A stretch of DNA of 64,000 bases from Mycobacterium sp. AZCC_0083. GTDB taxonomy: Bacteria; Actinomycetota; Actinomycetes; Mycobacteriales; Mycobacteriaceae. The position numbers were made by a program, and so were the translations under genes. Shown in pieces: positions 8,974 to 17,436 of this stretch (positions are counted from its first letter, which is position 1; each line of letters starts with the position of its first letter). Location of the stretch: positions 227,179-291,178 of the forward strand of contig NZ_JACHGP010000011.1 in the NCBI RefSeq assembly GCF_014202335.1, given 5' to 3'. The notes below the pieces were generated by a model. The model was not told the DNA's origin. It did not search any database and saw only the letters and a program-made list of their open reading frames with translations.

Positions 8974-9315
8974 CTAGTTGAGCACCGCTGCCGCGATGAC
9001 GGTGTCGGTGACCAGGGAGGACACCAAGCCCGAACGCAGTACCGCACGCGTGGCAGCGATCTTGTCGACACCGGTGACGGCGTAGGCGTGTTCGAGTCCG
9101 TACCGCTTTTGCAGTGCCGTCGACAGTCCGACGTCGATGGACCCCGGATTGTGGATCTTGATCTCCACCATGCCGGATTCGATCGCCTCGTCCAGCATGC
9201 GGGTGACCTTGAAACGGGACAGCCCGAATTCGTCGGCGATCTGGATCCGGGTGCGGCCCTCCAAGTAGTAACGCCGCGCGATCACCGCCCGCTGAAACAA
9301 CTAATCTGGTCCCAC
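8974..9315 (-). pseudogene. SorC/DeoR-type sugar-sensing regulator, truncated with an in-frame amber codon
   Basis: About 108 residues match the N-terminus of SorC-family regulators: ARRYYLEGRTRIQIADEFGL followed by LSRFKVTRMLDEA is the helix-turn-helix. Intact members have about 310 residues with a sugar-phosphate-like effector domain; here that domain is missing and a stop directly abuts the ribosome site of the SDR gene. The original start appears to be a GTG six bases after GGAGAGGA, but its fifth codon is TAG (positions 9301-9303) where relatives usually have another residue. A TTG right after the TAG could restart translation, without a ribosome site. A remnant, probably inactive. Confidence 0.78.
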
Positions 9316-9679
9316 GCCGGATCCTCTCCTTTCTCTGGCGCCCGCGCCGAGCTGCTGCACGTATGTGCGCGCTCATCGACACATGAGCATAGGGGTTGCA
9401 TGATCCACGTCAGAGCCTTTGTGCACGAGGCCCACACTCGTCGGTGAGGCCCGAGGCTAAGATCGCACCCTTTGCTCAGTGATCGCTCCTCAGTGCGCAC
9501 CCAGTGGGCTCTGAGTCCAAATGTGCATTACAGCGCCATTGTTGGCAGGTGCCGAATTGACGGCCGCGACGGCAAATTCGACACGCCGAGCGCCTCCCAG
9601 GAAACTTCGTCTCGTCGGTCAGTATCTGTAGCAGCGCAGACTGCGAGCTGTTTTCCGACACGAACCTGGGGATGAGCGA
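9316..9679. other. Intergenic region before the secreted hydrolase gene
   Basis: No coding sequence recognised. It must hold the promoter of the rightward hydrolase gene and, formerly, that of the decayed SorC gene. A TTGACG is present about 120 bp before the hydrolase start, but no convincing -10 was seen at the right distance. Confidence 0.4.
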
Positions 9680-11413
9680 GTGCTCCAGAGAAGACGTCGG
9701 CGGCGTGGCCGCCGCCTGTGGACGGTCGCCACCGCGACGGTGGTCGCCCTGGCGTGCACTACCGCGGTCAGCACCGAGCTCTTGAGCTCCCGACCGCGCG
9801 AAGTCATCGCGGTCGTCGCAGGTTCCATCGACCCGGCGCCGACGACGACCGCCATCGCCGACTCGGACGTCTACGGGATGGCGCAGGCCGACGTGGACAA
9901 GACGATGGATGCGATTCGGTCGGCCAATGTCCGGTCGGTCCGACTTCTGATTCCGTGGGCCGGGGTGGAGGCCACGCAAGGCCAGCTCGACTGGAGCGTG
10001 GTGGACAAGACGGTGAACTCCGCCGCGGCCCGACAATTATCCGTTGTCGGCGTCGTGAACTCCTCGCCGATTTGGGCGGTCGCGCCCGGTGGGCAGTATC
10101 TGAGCGGCCGGCCCGCGTCGCCAGCCACGTACGGGGACTTCGTGGCCAAGGTTGCCTCGCGATACCAGGGAAAGATTGCCGCCCTGGAGATTTGGAACGA
10201 ACCCAACGGAATCCAGTTCTACACACCGGCACCCGATCCTGCGGGGTACGTCGACCTCCTGAAGGCGAGCTACGCCAAGATCAAGGCGGTCGACCCGTCG
10301 ATCGTCGTTCTCGGGGGGTCGATGGGCTCGATCCTCGACTACGGCGGCGCGGCAATCAGCCCACCGAACTTCTTGACCCAGATGTACGCCGCGGGGGCGA
10401 AAGGGTACTTCGACGCGCTGGCATTCCATCCCTACCACTACAGCCTGAAGTTCTCCGACGGCTTGCAACTGGAAGGCTCGCCTCTTCTGCAGTTGATGGC
10501 GATGCGGAACACCATGGTGGCCAACGGCGATGGCGATAAGAAGATCTGGTCGACCGAGTACGGCGAACCCTCGTCACAGGGCGGGGACGCGGTGCAGAAC
10601 GCGTTCGTCACCGACATCCTGACCAAATGGCAGGAGTTGCCCTACACCGGTCCGATGTTCGTCTACACGACACGCGATGGGCAGTCGGGCGGTTTCAATG
10701 CCGTCGACACCTTCGGCGTACTGCGCGCCGACTGGACTCCCAAACCGGTATTGCAGACCGTCCAGGCCGCGGCGAGCGGCAGCCTCGCCAAGTCTGCTGA
10801 ATTTCAGCGCTTTTCGACTGTCAACGACCCCAATCTGGGTACGCCGTTGAGCCCGGTCTACAAGGTCAATGCGCAGAACTGGGCTCAGATCAGAACCGTT
10901 GCCACCGTGTACGAAACGGCCTCGGGCTTCGTCACTTCGCCAACGCCGGTCGCGCGGAAGGCGGGCCTCTACGGCACGGTGCCGACCACGCCGTTCGCCA
11001 ACGGTTATCAGGACTTCGACATGTACGACGGATTGAGGGTCTGGTACTCACCGGCCACCGGTGCCCATTCGGCGCGCAAGGGGATCTACGACGCGTGGAC
11101 CCCCGCGCTCGGCCTGGCGATCTCCGATATGACTGGTGGCGGACTCGGGAGTCAGTGCGAGTTCGAGAACGGCACCATCTCGTGGTCGCCATTCGGCGGC
11201 GCACAGGTGACCTTCAAGAATGGCCAGAACCCGGGTACGCCGACGACCCCGCCGACGACCCCGGGTGGGCCGACAACCCCGCCGACGACCCCGGGTGGGC
11301 CGACAACCCCGACGACGACCCCGGGACAGCCAGATCAGCAGAACCCGATAAGCGCGGTGCTGGCGTTTCTCCTCGGGATCATCGGGGGACTCGGCGGGGC
11401 CGTAACCCGCTAG
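9680..11413 (+). CDS. Secreted clan GH-A glycoside hydrolase with Pro/Thr linker and C-terminal hydrophobic segment
   Basis: 577 residues. An Arg-rich start and a hydrophobic stretch (residues 15-35) form a signal peptide or anchor. A TIM-barrel hydrolase follows: LEIWNEPN places the acid/base at Glu174 and WSTEYGEP the nucleophile at Glu293, a spacing typical of clan GH-A (GH5/GH39-like). Residues from about 390 to 510 contain YDGLRVWYSPATGAH, which resembles LGFP-type cell-wall-binding repeats. A Pro/Thr/Gly linker built from a 30-bp tandem repeat and a hydrophobic tail (AVLAFLLGIIGGLGG) end the protein. It probably cuts a polysaccharide at the cell surface; substrate unknown. The GTG start has only a weak ribosome site. 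Confidence 0.75.
   Translation: MLQRRRRRRGRRLWTVATATVVALACTTAVSTELLSSRPREVIAVVAGSIDPAPTTTAIADSDVYGMAQADVDKTMDAIRSANVRSVRLLIPWAGVEATQGQLDWSVVDKTVNSAAARQLSVVGVVNSSPIWAVAPGGQYLSGRPASPATYGDFVAKVASRYQGKIAALEIWNEPNGIQFYTPAPDPAGYVDLLKASYAKIKAVDPSIVVLGGSMGSILDYGGAAISPPNFLTQMYAAGAKGYFDALAFHPYHYSLKFSDGLQLEGSPLLQLMAMRNTMVANGDGDKKIWSTEYGEPSSQGGDAVQNAFVTDILTKWQELPYTGPMFVYTTRDGQSGGFNAVDTFGVLRADWTPKPVLQTVQAAASGSLAKSAEFQRFSTVNDPNLGTPLSPVYKVNAQNWAQIRTVATVYETASGFVTSPTPVARKAGLYGTVPTTPFANGYQDFDMYDGLRVWYSPATGAHSARKGIYDAWTPALGLAISDMTGGGLGSQCEFENGTISWSPFGGAQVTFKNGQNPGTPTTPPTTPGGPTTPPTTPGGPTTPTTTPGQPDQQNPISAVLAFLLGIIGGLGGAVTR
11251..11310 (+). repeat. Perfect 30-bp tandem duplication coding a Pro/Thr linker
   Basis: Two identical adjacent 30-base units, each coding a PTTPGGPTTP-type decapeptide, with degenerate partial copies on both sides. 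The length of such linkers changes readily by slippage. Confidence 0.9.
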
Positions 11414-12034
11414 TCTCGCCCGGCTTCGACGAATTTGTCGGCCAGGCCGATGGGTCGGTGAATACCGCTTCGTGGCTTCCCGGCATCTGGACCAACCGGA
11501 ACTCCCCGAGACGGCTCGACATGCGGGGATGCCAGCCCGAATCGCCCGAGTCGCCGGCCGGCATCACCAGGTCGGCCGCGCCAACCAGGAAGCTGCGTGG
11601 AGTCTGTAACGAGTGGAACTTCGTCATGTTCAACGGCTCGACCCACCGCCCGAAGGGTTCGGACGACAGTTGGTCATAGGCACGCTGTACGAGATCAGGA
11701 TCGCCGTCGTTGATGAACACGTCGCGCCACATGTCGAAGGGGATCGTGAAGGTGTTGTCAGTCGATTCGGCAGCCATCTGCGTCAGCGAATCGACATTGT
11801 CTGGCAACATCTCGAGCGCGGTCTCGCCGTCGTTGAGGACGTAGGCACGACCGCGCGCCAGTCGAACTCGTTGCGCCAGTAGTCCACCAGTTCGGCGAGG
11901 TAGCCCGGGGGTGTGCCGTGGGTCCAGTCCGTGCCGGACAACGCGGGCGCGAACCGGGTCCCGGCGAGGCGGCTGCGTAGATCGGCGAGCTGCTCCTCGG
12001 TGGTCTCGCTGCGGAACGGTCGTGGCTGCGTCAC
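11410..12034 (-). pseudogene. Chimeric hydrolase remnant: epoxide-hydrolase N-terminus joined to the tail of another alpha/beta hydrolase
   Basis: The GTG start has AAGGAGA upstream and opens an epoxide-hydrolase N-terminal (EHN) domain: TEEQLADLRSRLAGTRF, then ELVDYWRNEFDWR. After DWRA the frame changes and the sequence resumes inside a different alpha/beta hydrolase (YVLNDGETALEMLP, later SGWHPRMSSRLGEFRLVQM, PGSHEAVF). A second frame change close to the end is needed to read LADKFVEAGRD. The nucleophile-elbow region is missing from both halves. An internal deletion that fused two tandem hydrolase genes is the simplest explanation. No active enzyme is expected. Confidence 0.72.
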
Positions 12035-12170
12035 GGGTTTTCTCCTTGGGGGTGAAGGACTTCCCTTCGACCATGGCACCCACGCTGGCTCGCGGCTGGC
12101 GGAAAAACGACATCAGGTTCGACGTTCGTTTCTTCGGTTTATTCAACGTCGTGGTGAGACACTTGACACG

Positions 12171-12407
12171 ATGTCGGATCTCGTCACCATCATCCTGATA
12201 GTGGTCGCGTTGGCGATCGTCAGCGCACTGATCTGGGCCCTCGACAGAGTTCGCAATGACGGCACCCATCCTTTGACCAGTCCCGACTGGACCCTTCTCG
12301 CGACCATTCTCACGCGCCGATCTCAACGGCGGCGGTCAAAGCGGCGCGCTGCCCGCACTTCAGAGTCCGAAGACCCGGGGCCGGAAACCAAGAGCGATTG
12401 CAGCTAG
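12171..12407 (+). CDS. Small single-pass membrane protein, unknown function
   Basis: 78 residues: a hydrophobic N-terminal helix (residues 4-22, rich in Val/Ile/Ala/Leu), then a basic stretch of arginines and lysines (about residues 48-62) and an acidic tail. No family recognised. It stands alone between the hydrolase remnant and a bidirectional hairpin. The ribosome site is weak (GTGGTGAG), so the gene is only moderately supported. Confidence 0.45.
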   Translation: MSDLVTIILIVVALAIVSALIWALDRVRNDGTHPLTSPDWTLLATILTRRSQRRRSKRRAARTSESEDPGPETKSDCS

Positions 12408-12440
12408 GCCTCGGCCATTGCGGTCGTTCATATTGTGCTC

Positions 12441-12471
12441 AGGGCTGTGATCCGTCGACGACCACAGCCCT
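12441..12471. terminator. Hairpin between convergent genes
   Basis: AGGGCTGTG and CACAGCCCT form a perfect 9-bp stem around a 13-base loop. There is no T-run, as is common in mycobacteria. It sits between the rightward small gene and the leftward polyol operon and could serve both. Confidence 0.6.
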
Positions 12472-12502
12472 AGGCGCAATCTCAACGCAGGCGTGCAGAG
12501 CG

Positions 12503-13738
12503 TTAGACGAGGGAAATGGTGACCGGGCCGCCCGTCGTGTCGACGCGGGTCAGCACGCCGGCAGGAACGCGGAACACCCGTCCCGGCGATGCCGGCCACG
12601 GCAGAGTCTTGGTGGCGATCGTCTTACCTTCTTGGCGCACCGCGACCCGCGGGATGCGGACCAACGCGTCGGTCCACAACAGCAGCCGGTTTCGGGCAGG
12701 CGCACGGTCGTGGGGTCGCAGGATGCCCGGCGAGATCCACCGCAGTGGCGATTCCACCTGTAGCCGAACACCTTCGGCGACATTCTGCGCTCCGTTGAGG
12801 TAGTCGCGCACGGCGTGTGCGACGTGCGCGCCATCGAGTGCGGCGATGTCGGCGGTGTCGACCGGGTGCAACAGATTTCCCGCGGCGAACACCCCGTCGT
12901 GTCCGGTACGCAGGGCGGTGTCGACGAGGGGCCCCAAGGTTTGGTCGTCCATGGGAAGTCCGGCGGATCGGGCGAGTTCGTGGTCCGGGATCCAGTCGCC
13001 GGTCAGAATCAGGTTGTCGCACTCCACGATTCGGCGGTTGCCGGTATCGAGGTTCTCGATCTCGACGGCCTGCAGCGTGGGCTTGCCGATGATGCGCACC
13101 AGTCGGGTGCGCGTGGCGACGTCCACGCCGAGCAGCGGGGACTTCCCGGCGATGTTGAACACGCCGTACGACTCCGGGCTCGGGTAGGTGGTGGTCATGA
13201 GTTCGGTTCGGCAGCCGGCGTGTTTGAGTGTCAGCACCGCTGACCAGCTGACCAGTTCGGCACCCACGACGATGGCTCGCCTGCCCACGGTTCGGTGGTG
13301 CAGGTGCACGAGGTTCTGTAGCTGGCCGGTGGTGTAGACCCCTGAGGGGCGGTCACCCGGGATCAGCCGGGCGGTCCTTGGCCGTTCGCGCGCGCCGGTG
13401 GCCAGCACGATTGCGCGGGCGTCCACCCGCAGGCGGCCGTGCGGCGACGTCACCGCGAGGGATCGGTCGCCGTGCCATCCGGTCACCATGGCCTCGGTGA
13501 GGACGTGTGCGCCCGCCGCGCCGGCCCTGCTCACCAGCTTGCGTGCGTAGGCGGGTCCGGTGATGAACGTTTTCATGTCGCGGATGCCGTAGCCGAGATG
13601 GTCACTGTGGCGGGGGATTCCACCGGCAACGGCCTCACGTTCCAGGACGGTGACGTCGAGGCTGTGATCCTTGGCCAGCTCGGCTGCGGCGGTCAGTCCG
13701 GCCGGCCCGCCGCCGATGATGGCGACGTCGGTCTTCAT
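12503..13738 (-). CDS. FAD-dependent oxidoreductase, last gene of the polyol/glycerol operon
   Basis: 411 residues. DVAIIGGGPAGLTAAAEL at the N-terminus is the FAD Rossmann motif; a second dinucleotide site (RRAIVVGAELVSWSAVLTL) and the closing VFAAGNLLHPVDTADIAAL fit the disulfide-reductase-like fold. In similar operons of other bacteria such a protein accompanies a GlpA-like dehydrogenase and probably passes its electrons onward, GlpB-like. Its ATG overlaps the upstream stop (ATGA), so the two are translationally coupled. The exact electron acceptor is unknown. Confidence 0.8.
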   Translation of the reverse strand: MKTDVAIIGGGPAGLTAAAELAKDHSLDVTVLEREAVAGGIPRHSDHLGYGIRDMKTFITGPAYARKLVSRAGAAGAHVLTEAMVTGWHGDRSLAVTSPHGRLRVDARAIVLATGARERPRTARLIPGDRPSGVYTTGQLQNLVHLHHRTVGRRAIVVGAELVSWSAVLTLKHAGCRTELMTTTYPSPESYGVFNIAGKSPLLGVDVATRTRLVRIIGKPTLQAVEIENLDTGNRRIVECDNLILTGDWIPDHELARSAGLPMDDQTLGPLVDTALRTGHDGVFAAGNLLHPVDTADIAALDGAHVAHAVRDYLNGAQNVAEGVRLQVESPLRWISPGILRPHDRAPARNRLLLWTDALVRIPRVAVRQEGKTIATKTLPWPASPGRVFRVPAGVLTRVDTTGGPVTISLV

Positions 13739-15108
13739 CAATGGCCTCGACTGTCCACGAGGTTCTGTACGTCGGCTCCGCAGTAGAAGCCTTGGCAGCG
13801 GCCGTTCATGACGCGGGTGCGCCGTCGAAGGCCTTCCAGGTTGCATGGCGGGATGACCGATGCGAATGCGTCGCGGATCTCCCCGGCGGTGACCCGCTCG
13901 CAGAAGCAGACGATCTTGCCGTAGGCCGCATCGGCGGCGATGGCGTCGCCGTCCTGGTAGGGCCGGGTGAACGCCTCGCCGATGTTCGGCATCCGGGGCG
14001 GGTCGGGCAGTTCCGGCTTGGCGGCGAGGGGCACGCCGGCGTCCTGGAGCAGGCCGTGTACGTGCTCGGCGATGGCCATCCCTGCGGTCAGGCCCGTCGA
14101 ACGGATGCCCCCGATGAGCAGATAGCGTTGTGTGGGGTCGGCCTCGACGAGGTAGTCGCCGTGGTCGATCGCGGCGCGGAGCCCGGAGTATGCGGCAGTG
14201 ACTTCCTCGGCGAGCAGTTTCGGCATCAGTTTGGCGCCCTTGGAGAGCAGGAACTCGAAGCCGGCCTCGGAAGTGCCTGTGGCGGTGCGGTCGTCGAGGT
14301 CTTCGGCTGTGGGCCCAAGCATGACGTTGCCGTAGATGGTCGGGCTGACGAGCACTCCCTTGCCTAGCGCAGACGGGACGGGAAGGACGATCTTGTCGAC
14401 GAGCGGGCGGGCCAGTTTGTCGTAGACGAGCAACTCGCCGCAGCGTGGCGTCACGGTGAAGCGTTCTAAGCCGAACTCGCGGTCCAGGATGTCGGCGCCG
14501 AGGCCCGCCGCGTTGACGACCCACCGCGCCTCGACGGCGCCCGCGCTGGTGTGCATGGTGGTGGTGGCGTCGCCGACCTCGATGCTGCGGACCTCGTGGT
14601 TCAGCAGCAGAGTGGCGCCGCGGTTTACGGCGTCCGTCGCCAGTGCCAGGTTCGTGGTCCAGGTGCAGATGATGGACTCGTCGGGCACCGTCAGCCCGCC
14701 AAGGGCGCCGTCGCCGAGATCGGGCACCTGTCGGTACACCGCTGGGGCGTCGACGATTTCGCAGTGCTGGTAGCCGTTGGCCTCGGCCTTGGCCTTCAAG
14801 GTGGGTAGCGCGTCGAGTTGCTCGGCGTCCCAGGCGACAAGCAGCGCGCCGGTGTGTTCGACCGGGATGCCGGCCTGCACGGCGTAGTCGGATAACAATT
14901 GGTAGCCGCGGCTGACCATGCGTGATTCCAGCGTCCCGGGTTTGGCATCGAACCCGGTGTGCAGGATGGCGGTATTCGCCTTGCTGGTGCCGTCGCCGAC
15001 ATCGGAGCGCGCGTCGAGCAGTGCGACCGACAGTTGGCAGCCCGCGAGGTCGCGCGCGACGGCCGATCCGACGATGCCGGCGCCGACGACGACGACGTCG
15101 TAGGTCAC
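13738..15108 (-). CDS. GlpA-like FAD glycerol-3-phosphate dehydrogenase with C-terminal BFD [2Fe-2S] domain
   Basis: 456 residues. A DAO-type flavoprotein (YDVVVVGAGIVGSAVARDL at the start, GGIRSTGLTAGMAIAEHV near the FAD end) followed by a bacterioferredoxin-like domain. Four cysteines are in place for an Fe-S centre: CFCERVT and GRCQGFYC. The family oxidises sn-glycerol-3-phosphate or a related 2-hydroxy substrate to the ketone. The GTG start overlaps the kinase stop as GTGA. If the kinase acts on another polyol, the substrate here changes with it. Confidence 0.8.
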   Translation of the reverse strand: MTYDVVVVGAGIVGSAVARDLAGCQLSVALLDARSDVGDGTSKANTAILHTGFDAKPGTLESRMVSRGYQLLSDYAVQAGIPVEHTGALLVAWDAEQLDALPTLKAKAEANGYQHCEIVDAPAVYRQVPDLGDGALGGLTVPDESIICTWTTNLALATDAVNRGATLLLNHEVRSIEVGDATTTMHTSAGAVEARWVVNAAGLGADILDREFGLERFTVTPRCGELLVYDKLARPLVDKIVLPVPSALGKGVLVSPTIYGNVMLGPTAEDLDDRTATGTSEAGFEFLLSKGAKLMPKLLAEEVTAAYSGLRAAIDHGDYLVEADPTQRYLLIGGIRSTGLTAGMAIAEHVHGLLQDAGVPLAAKPELPDPPRMPNIGEAFTRPYQDGDAIAADAAYGKIVCFCERVTAGEIRDAFASVIPPCNLEGLRRRTRVMNGRCQGFYCGADVQNLVDSRGH

Positions 15109-16535
15109 CGTGTCTCCCGCGGTGCGAACGTTGCCGATGCCAGGGTGCGCCATGCTGCGCGGAATTCCGTTGCGCGGTCAGGGCTCCACTGCGGTTCATA
15201 GGTCGACGACGGCTGCCATGGCGGCGAGACGTCCTCGATTCCGCGGCCAGGATCCAGACTCAACTCGGCCAGTGCCGCCGCGCCGAGGGCGGTGGCGTGC
15301 GGGGACGGGTACACGTCGATCGGCATCTGCAGGATGGAGGCGGTGGCCTGCATGAGAACTCTGGACTGGGTCAGGCCACCATCGACGCGCAACCGTGTCA
15401 ACGGCGCACCGGTGTCGCGCGCGACAGCCGAAACCAGTTCGGCGACTTGAGCGGCGATGCCCTCCAGGACGGCCAGCACCAGGTGCTCGCGTCCGGTGGA
15501 CAGCGTCATTCCCAAGAGAGCGGCGGTGGCATCGGATCGCCACCACGGCGCGGCCAGGCCGGCGAGTGCGGGCACGCACAACACGCCGTCGCTGTCGGCA
15601 GCGGCCACTTTGTCGAGGTCCTGGGCGCCGTCGATCACCCCCAGCGACGTCAGCCACCTGACCGCGGACGCGGCGGTGTAGACCTGCCCGTCGGTGCAGT
15701 ACGCGGCCGTGCCAGCGGTGCGCCAGGCCACCGAGGACGTGAGGCCGTATTGCGAGCGGACCGCTTCGGTGCCGGTGTTGGCCAGCAGGAACGCCCCGGT
15801 TCCGAAGGTGCACTTGGCCATCCCCGGCGTCAGGCAGCCTTCTGCGAGCAGCGCCGCCTGTTGGTCGACGACGAGACCGCCGACGGGGATGTCTGCTCCG
15901 AAGGCGTTGGTGGTCCCCACGATCTGATCGTTGGACACGATGTCGGGCAGCGGCTCGTCTTCCAGGCCGAACAACTCGAGAAGCGTTCTGTTCCAGCGCA
16001 GTTCGTCGATGTCTATGACGAGCGATCGACTGGCGGTGGACACGTCGGTGACGAACGCCCCGGTCAGTTGGTGAATCAGCCACGTGTCTGACGTGGTCAC
16101 CACCCCGGCCGTCTCGAGGTTGCGGCGCAGCCACGCCATCTTCGGCGCCGAGAAGTATGGGTCGAGCACTAGCCCGGTGCGCTCGGCGATGAACTCGGTG
16201 TGGGCGGCGAGGTCCGCGCAGATGCCCTCCGCGCGGCGGTCCTGCCACACGATGGCGGGGGTCAACGGGCGCCCGCTGTCCCTGTCCCACGCCATGACGG
16301 TTTCGCCCTGGTTTGCCAGGGACACGGCGCGGATTGGTCTGGCGGCCATGGCAATCGCCCGCCGACCGACGTCCAACACCGATTCGAGCATGTCGGCGGG
16401 GTCCTGCTCGACGCCGCCGCCTGGTAGGTAGCGGGGGTTGATCGCGGTCTCGGCGACCCCGACAATGCCGTCTTCGGGGTCGAGCACCACGGCCTTGGTT
16501 CCCGACGTGCCCTGATCGATGGCGAGGACGGCCAT
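15105..16535 (-). CDS. FGGY-family kinase, glycerol kinase-like with altered substrate site
   Basis: 476 residues. The ATP loop IDQGTSGTKAVVLD, VDTWLI-like DTWLIHQLTG and FGTGAFLLANTG follow glycerol kinases throughout. Of the four residues that hold glycerol in E. coli GlpK, Glu84, Tyr135 and Asp245 are kept (Glu78, Tyr127, Asp224 here), but Arg83 is Gly77 (LANQGETV instead of the usual NQRETT). This argues for a modified substrate, perhaps larger than glycerol. It is the second gene of the operon; its ATG overlaps the regulator's stop. Confidence 0.8.
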   Translation of the reverse strand: MAVLAIDQGTSGTKAVVLDPEDGIVGVAETAINPRYLPGGGVEQDPADMLESVLDVGRRAIAMAARPIRAVSLANQGETVMAWDRDSGRPLTPAIVWQDRRAEGICADLAAHTEFIAERTGLVLDPYFSAPKMAWLRRNLETAGVVTTSDTWLIHQLTGAFVTDVSTASRSLVIDIDELRWNRTLLELFGLEDEPLPDIVSNDQIVGTTNAFGADIPVGGLVVDQQAALLAEGCLTPGMAKCTFGTGAFLLANTGTEAVRSQYGLTSSVAWRTAGTAAYCTDGQVYTAASAVRWLTSLGVIDGAQDLDKVAAADSDGVLCVPALAGLAAPWWRSDATAALLGMTLSTGREHLVLAVLEGIAAQVAELVSAVARDTGAPLTRLRVDGGLTQSRVLMQATASILQMPIDVYPSPHATALGAAALAELSLDPGRGIEDVSPPWQPSSTYEPQWSPDRATEFRAAWRTLASATFAPRETR

Positions 16536-17329
16536 CACGCGCCACGCACGTCGTCGGTGATCTCGGGCGACGCGATGATGCCTCCGGCATCGGCGATGGC
16601 GCGGGAAAGATCGTCGGGGACAGTGGAATCGGTGATGATTCCGTCCAGAGCGGAGAGCGCGCACACCCGGTGCGGCGACACGCGGCCCAGCTTGGAGGAA
16701 TCGGCAAGGACGTAGCTGTGGGCACTGTTGGCGATGATGGTCGTCTTGACCTCCACCTCGTCGAGGTGGAAGTCGGTCAGGCCGACATCGGCTGCGACGC
16801 CGCCGGATCCGAGGAAGGCGATGTCGGCGTACAGGTCGGCGAAGAATGCCTTCGCGTGGCCGTTGGCGCAGGAGAGGTCGCCTCCTCGTACCCGACCGCC
16901 GCACACCAGCAGTTCGATCCCTGGCCGGTCAGCCAGTTCGGTGGCGACGAGCAGCGATGGGGTGGCGACGGTGCCGCGGAAGTCGTGCGGGATCGCTCGG
17001 GCCACCTCCACGGCGGTGGTGCCGATGTCGATCACCACCGTCTGCCCGTTTCGCAGCAGTTCCACGGCGACGCGCGCCAACGTGGTCTTCGCGTCGCGTT
17101 CTGTCGTCGACCGCACGGTGAACGATGGCTCTTCACCGGAACCCCGCGTGGCTGCGGTGGCCGCACCGCCGTGCACCCGGTGGATGACGCCGCGTTCCTC
17201 GAGGACTGCCAGGTCTCGGCGTACCGTCTCGGCCGACACGGCGAGCAGTGCCACCAGGGCTTCCGTGCTCACCACGCCCGTGGCGGTGACCGCGTCGGTG
17301 ATGGCCCGATGGCGTTCTACCGGTAACAC
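16535..17329 (-). CDS. DeoR-family transcriptional regulator (GlpR-like)
   Basis: 264 residues. The N-terminal helix-turn-helix VSTEALVALLAVSAETVRRD with LEERGVIHRVHGGA is the DeoR signature. The C-terminal domain senses phosphorylated sugars or polyols (IDIGTTAVEVAR, VKTTIIANSA, LADSSKLG). As first gene of the operon it probably regulates itself and the three downstream genes in response to the kinase product. GTG start. A 7-bp inverted repeat about 55 bp upstream is a candidate binding site. Confidence 0.85.
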   Translation of the reverse strand: MLPVERHRAITDAVTATGVVSTEALVALLAVSAETVRRDLAVLEERGVIHRVHGGAATAATRGSGEEPSFTVRSTTERDAKTTLARVAVELLRNGQTVVIDIGTTAVEVARAIPHDFRGTVATPSLLVATELADRPGIELLVCGGRVRGGDLSCANGHAKAFFADLYADIAFLGSGGVAADVGLTDFHLDEVEVKTTIIANSAHSYVLADSSKLGRVSPHRVCALSALDGIITDSTVPDDLSRAIADAGGIIASPEITDDVRGA

Positions 17330-17382
17330 GGATCAGACCGATTTGTGGATCGATGCCTGTTCATGCCCGTAAGTGTGGATTA

Positions 17383-17400
17383 TTGACTGACAGCAGTCAA
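17383..17400. promoter_or_regulatory. Inverted repeat upstream of the polyol operon
   Basis: TTGACTG-ACAG-CAGTCAA is a perfect 7-bp inverted repeat with a 4-bp spacer. On the minus strand it also supplies a TTGACT that could act as -35, so a bound regulator would block the promoter. No strong -10 was found. Likely operator for the DeoR protein, by position only. Confidence 0.5.
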
Positions 17401-17436
17401 GCATGGTCCCCAATATTGGACAGTCGCCAGTAGGAG

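Noticed and set aside
11251..11310. CRISPR-like repeat
   Set aside because: Two adjacent 30-bp copies without spacers, in frame inside a gene.
12503..15108. One very long protein spanning both flavoprotein genes
   Set aside because: The open frame continues through the upstream gene only by chance; two separate starts and FAD motifs in different frames are clear.
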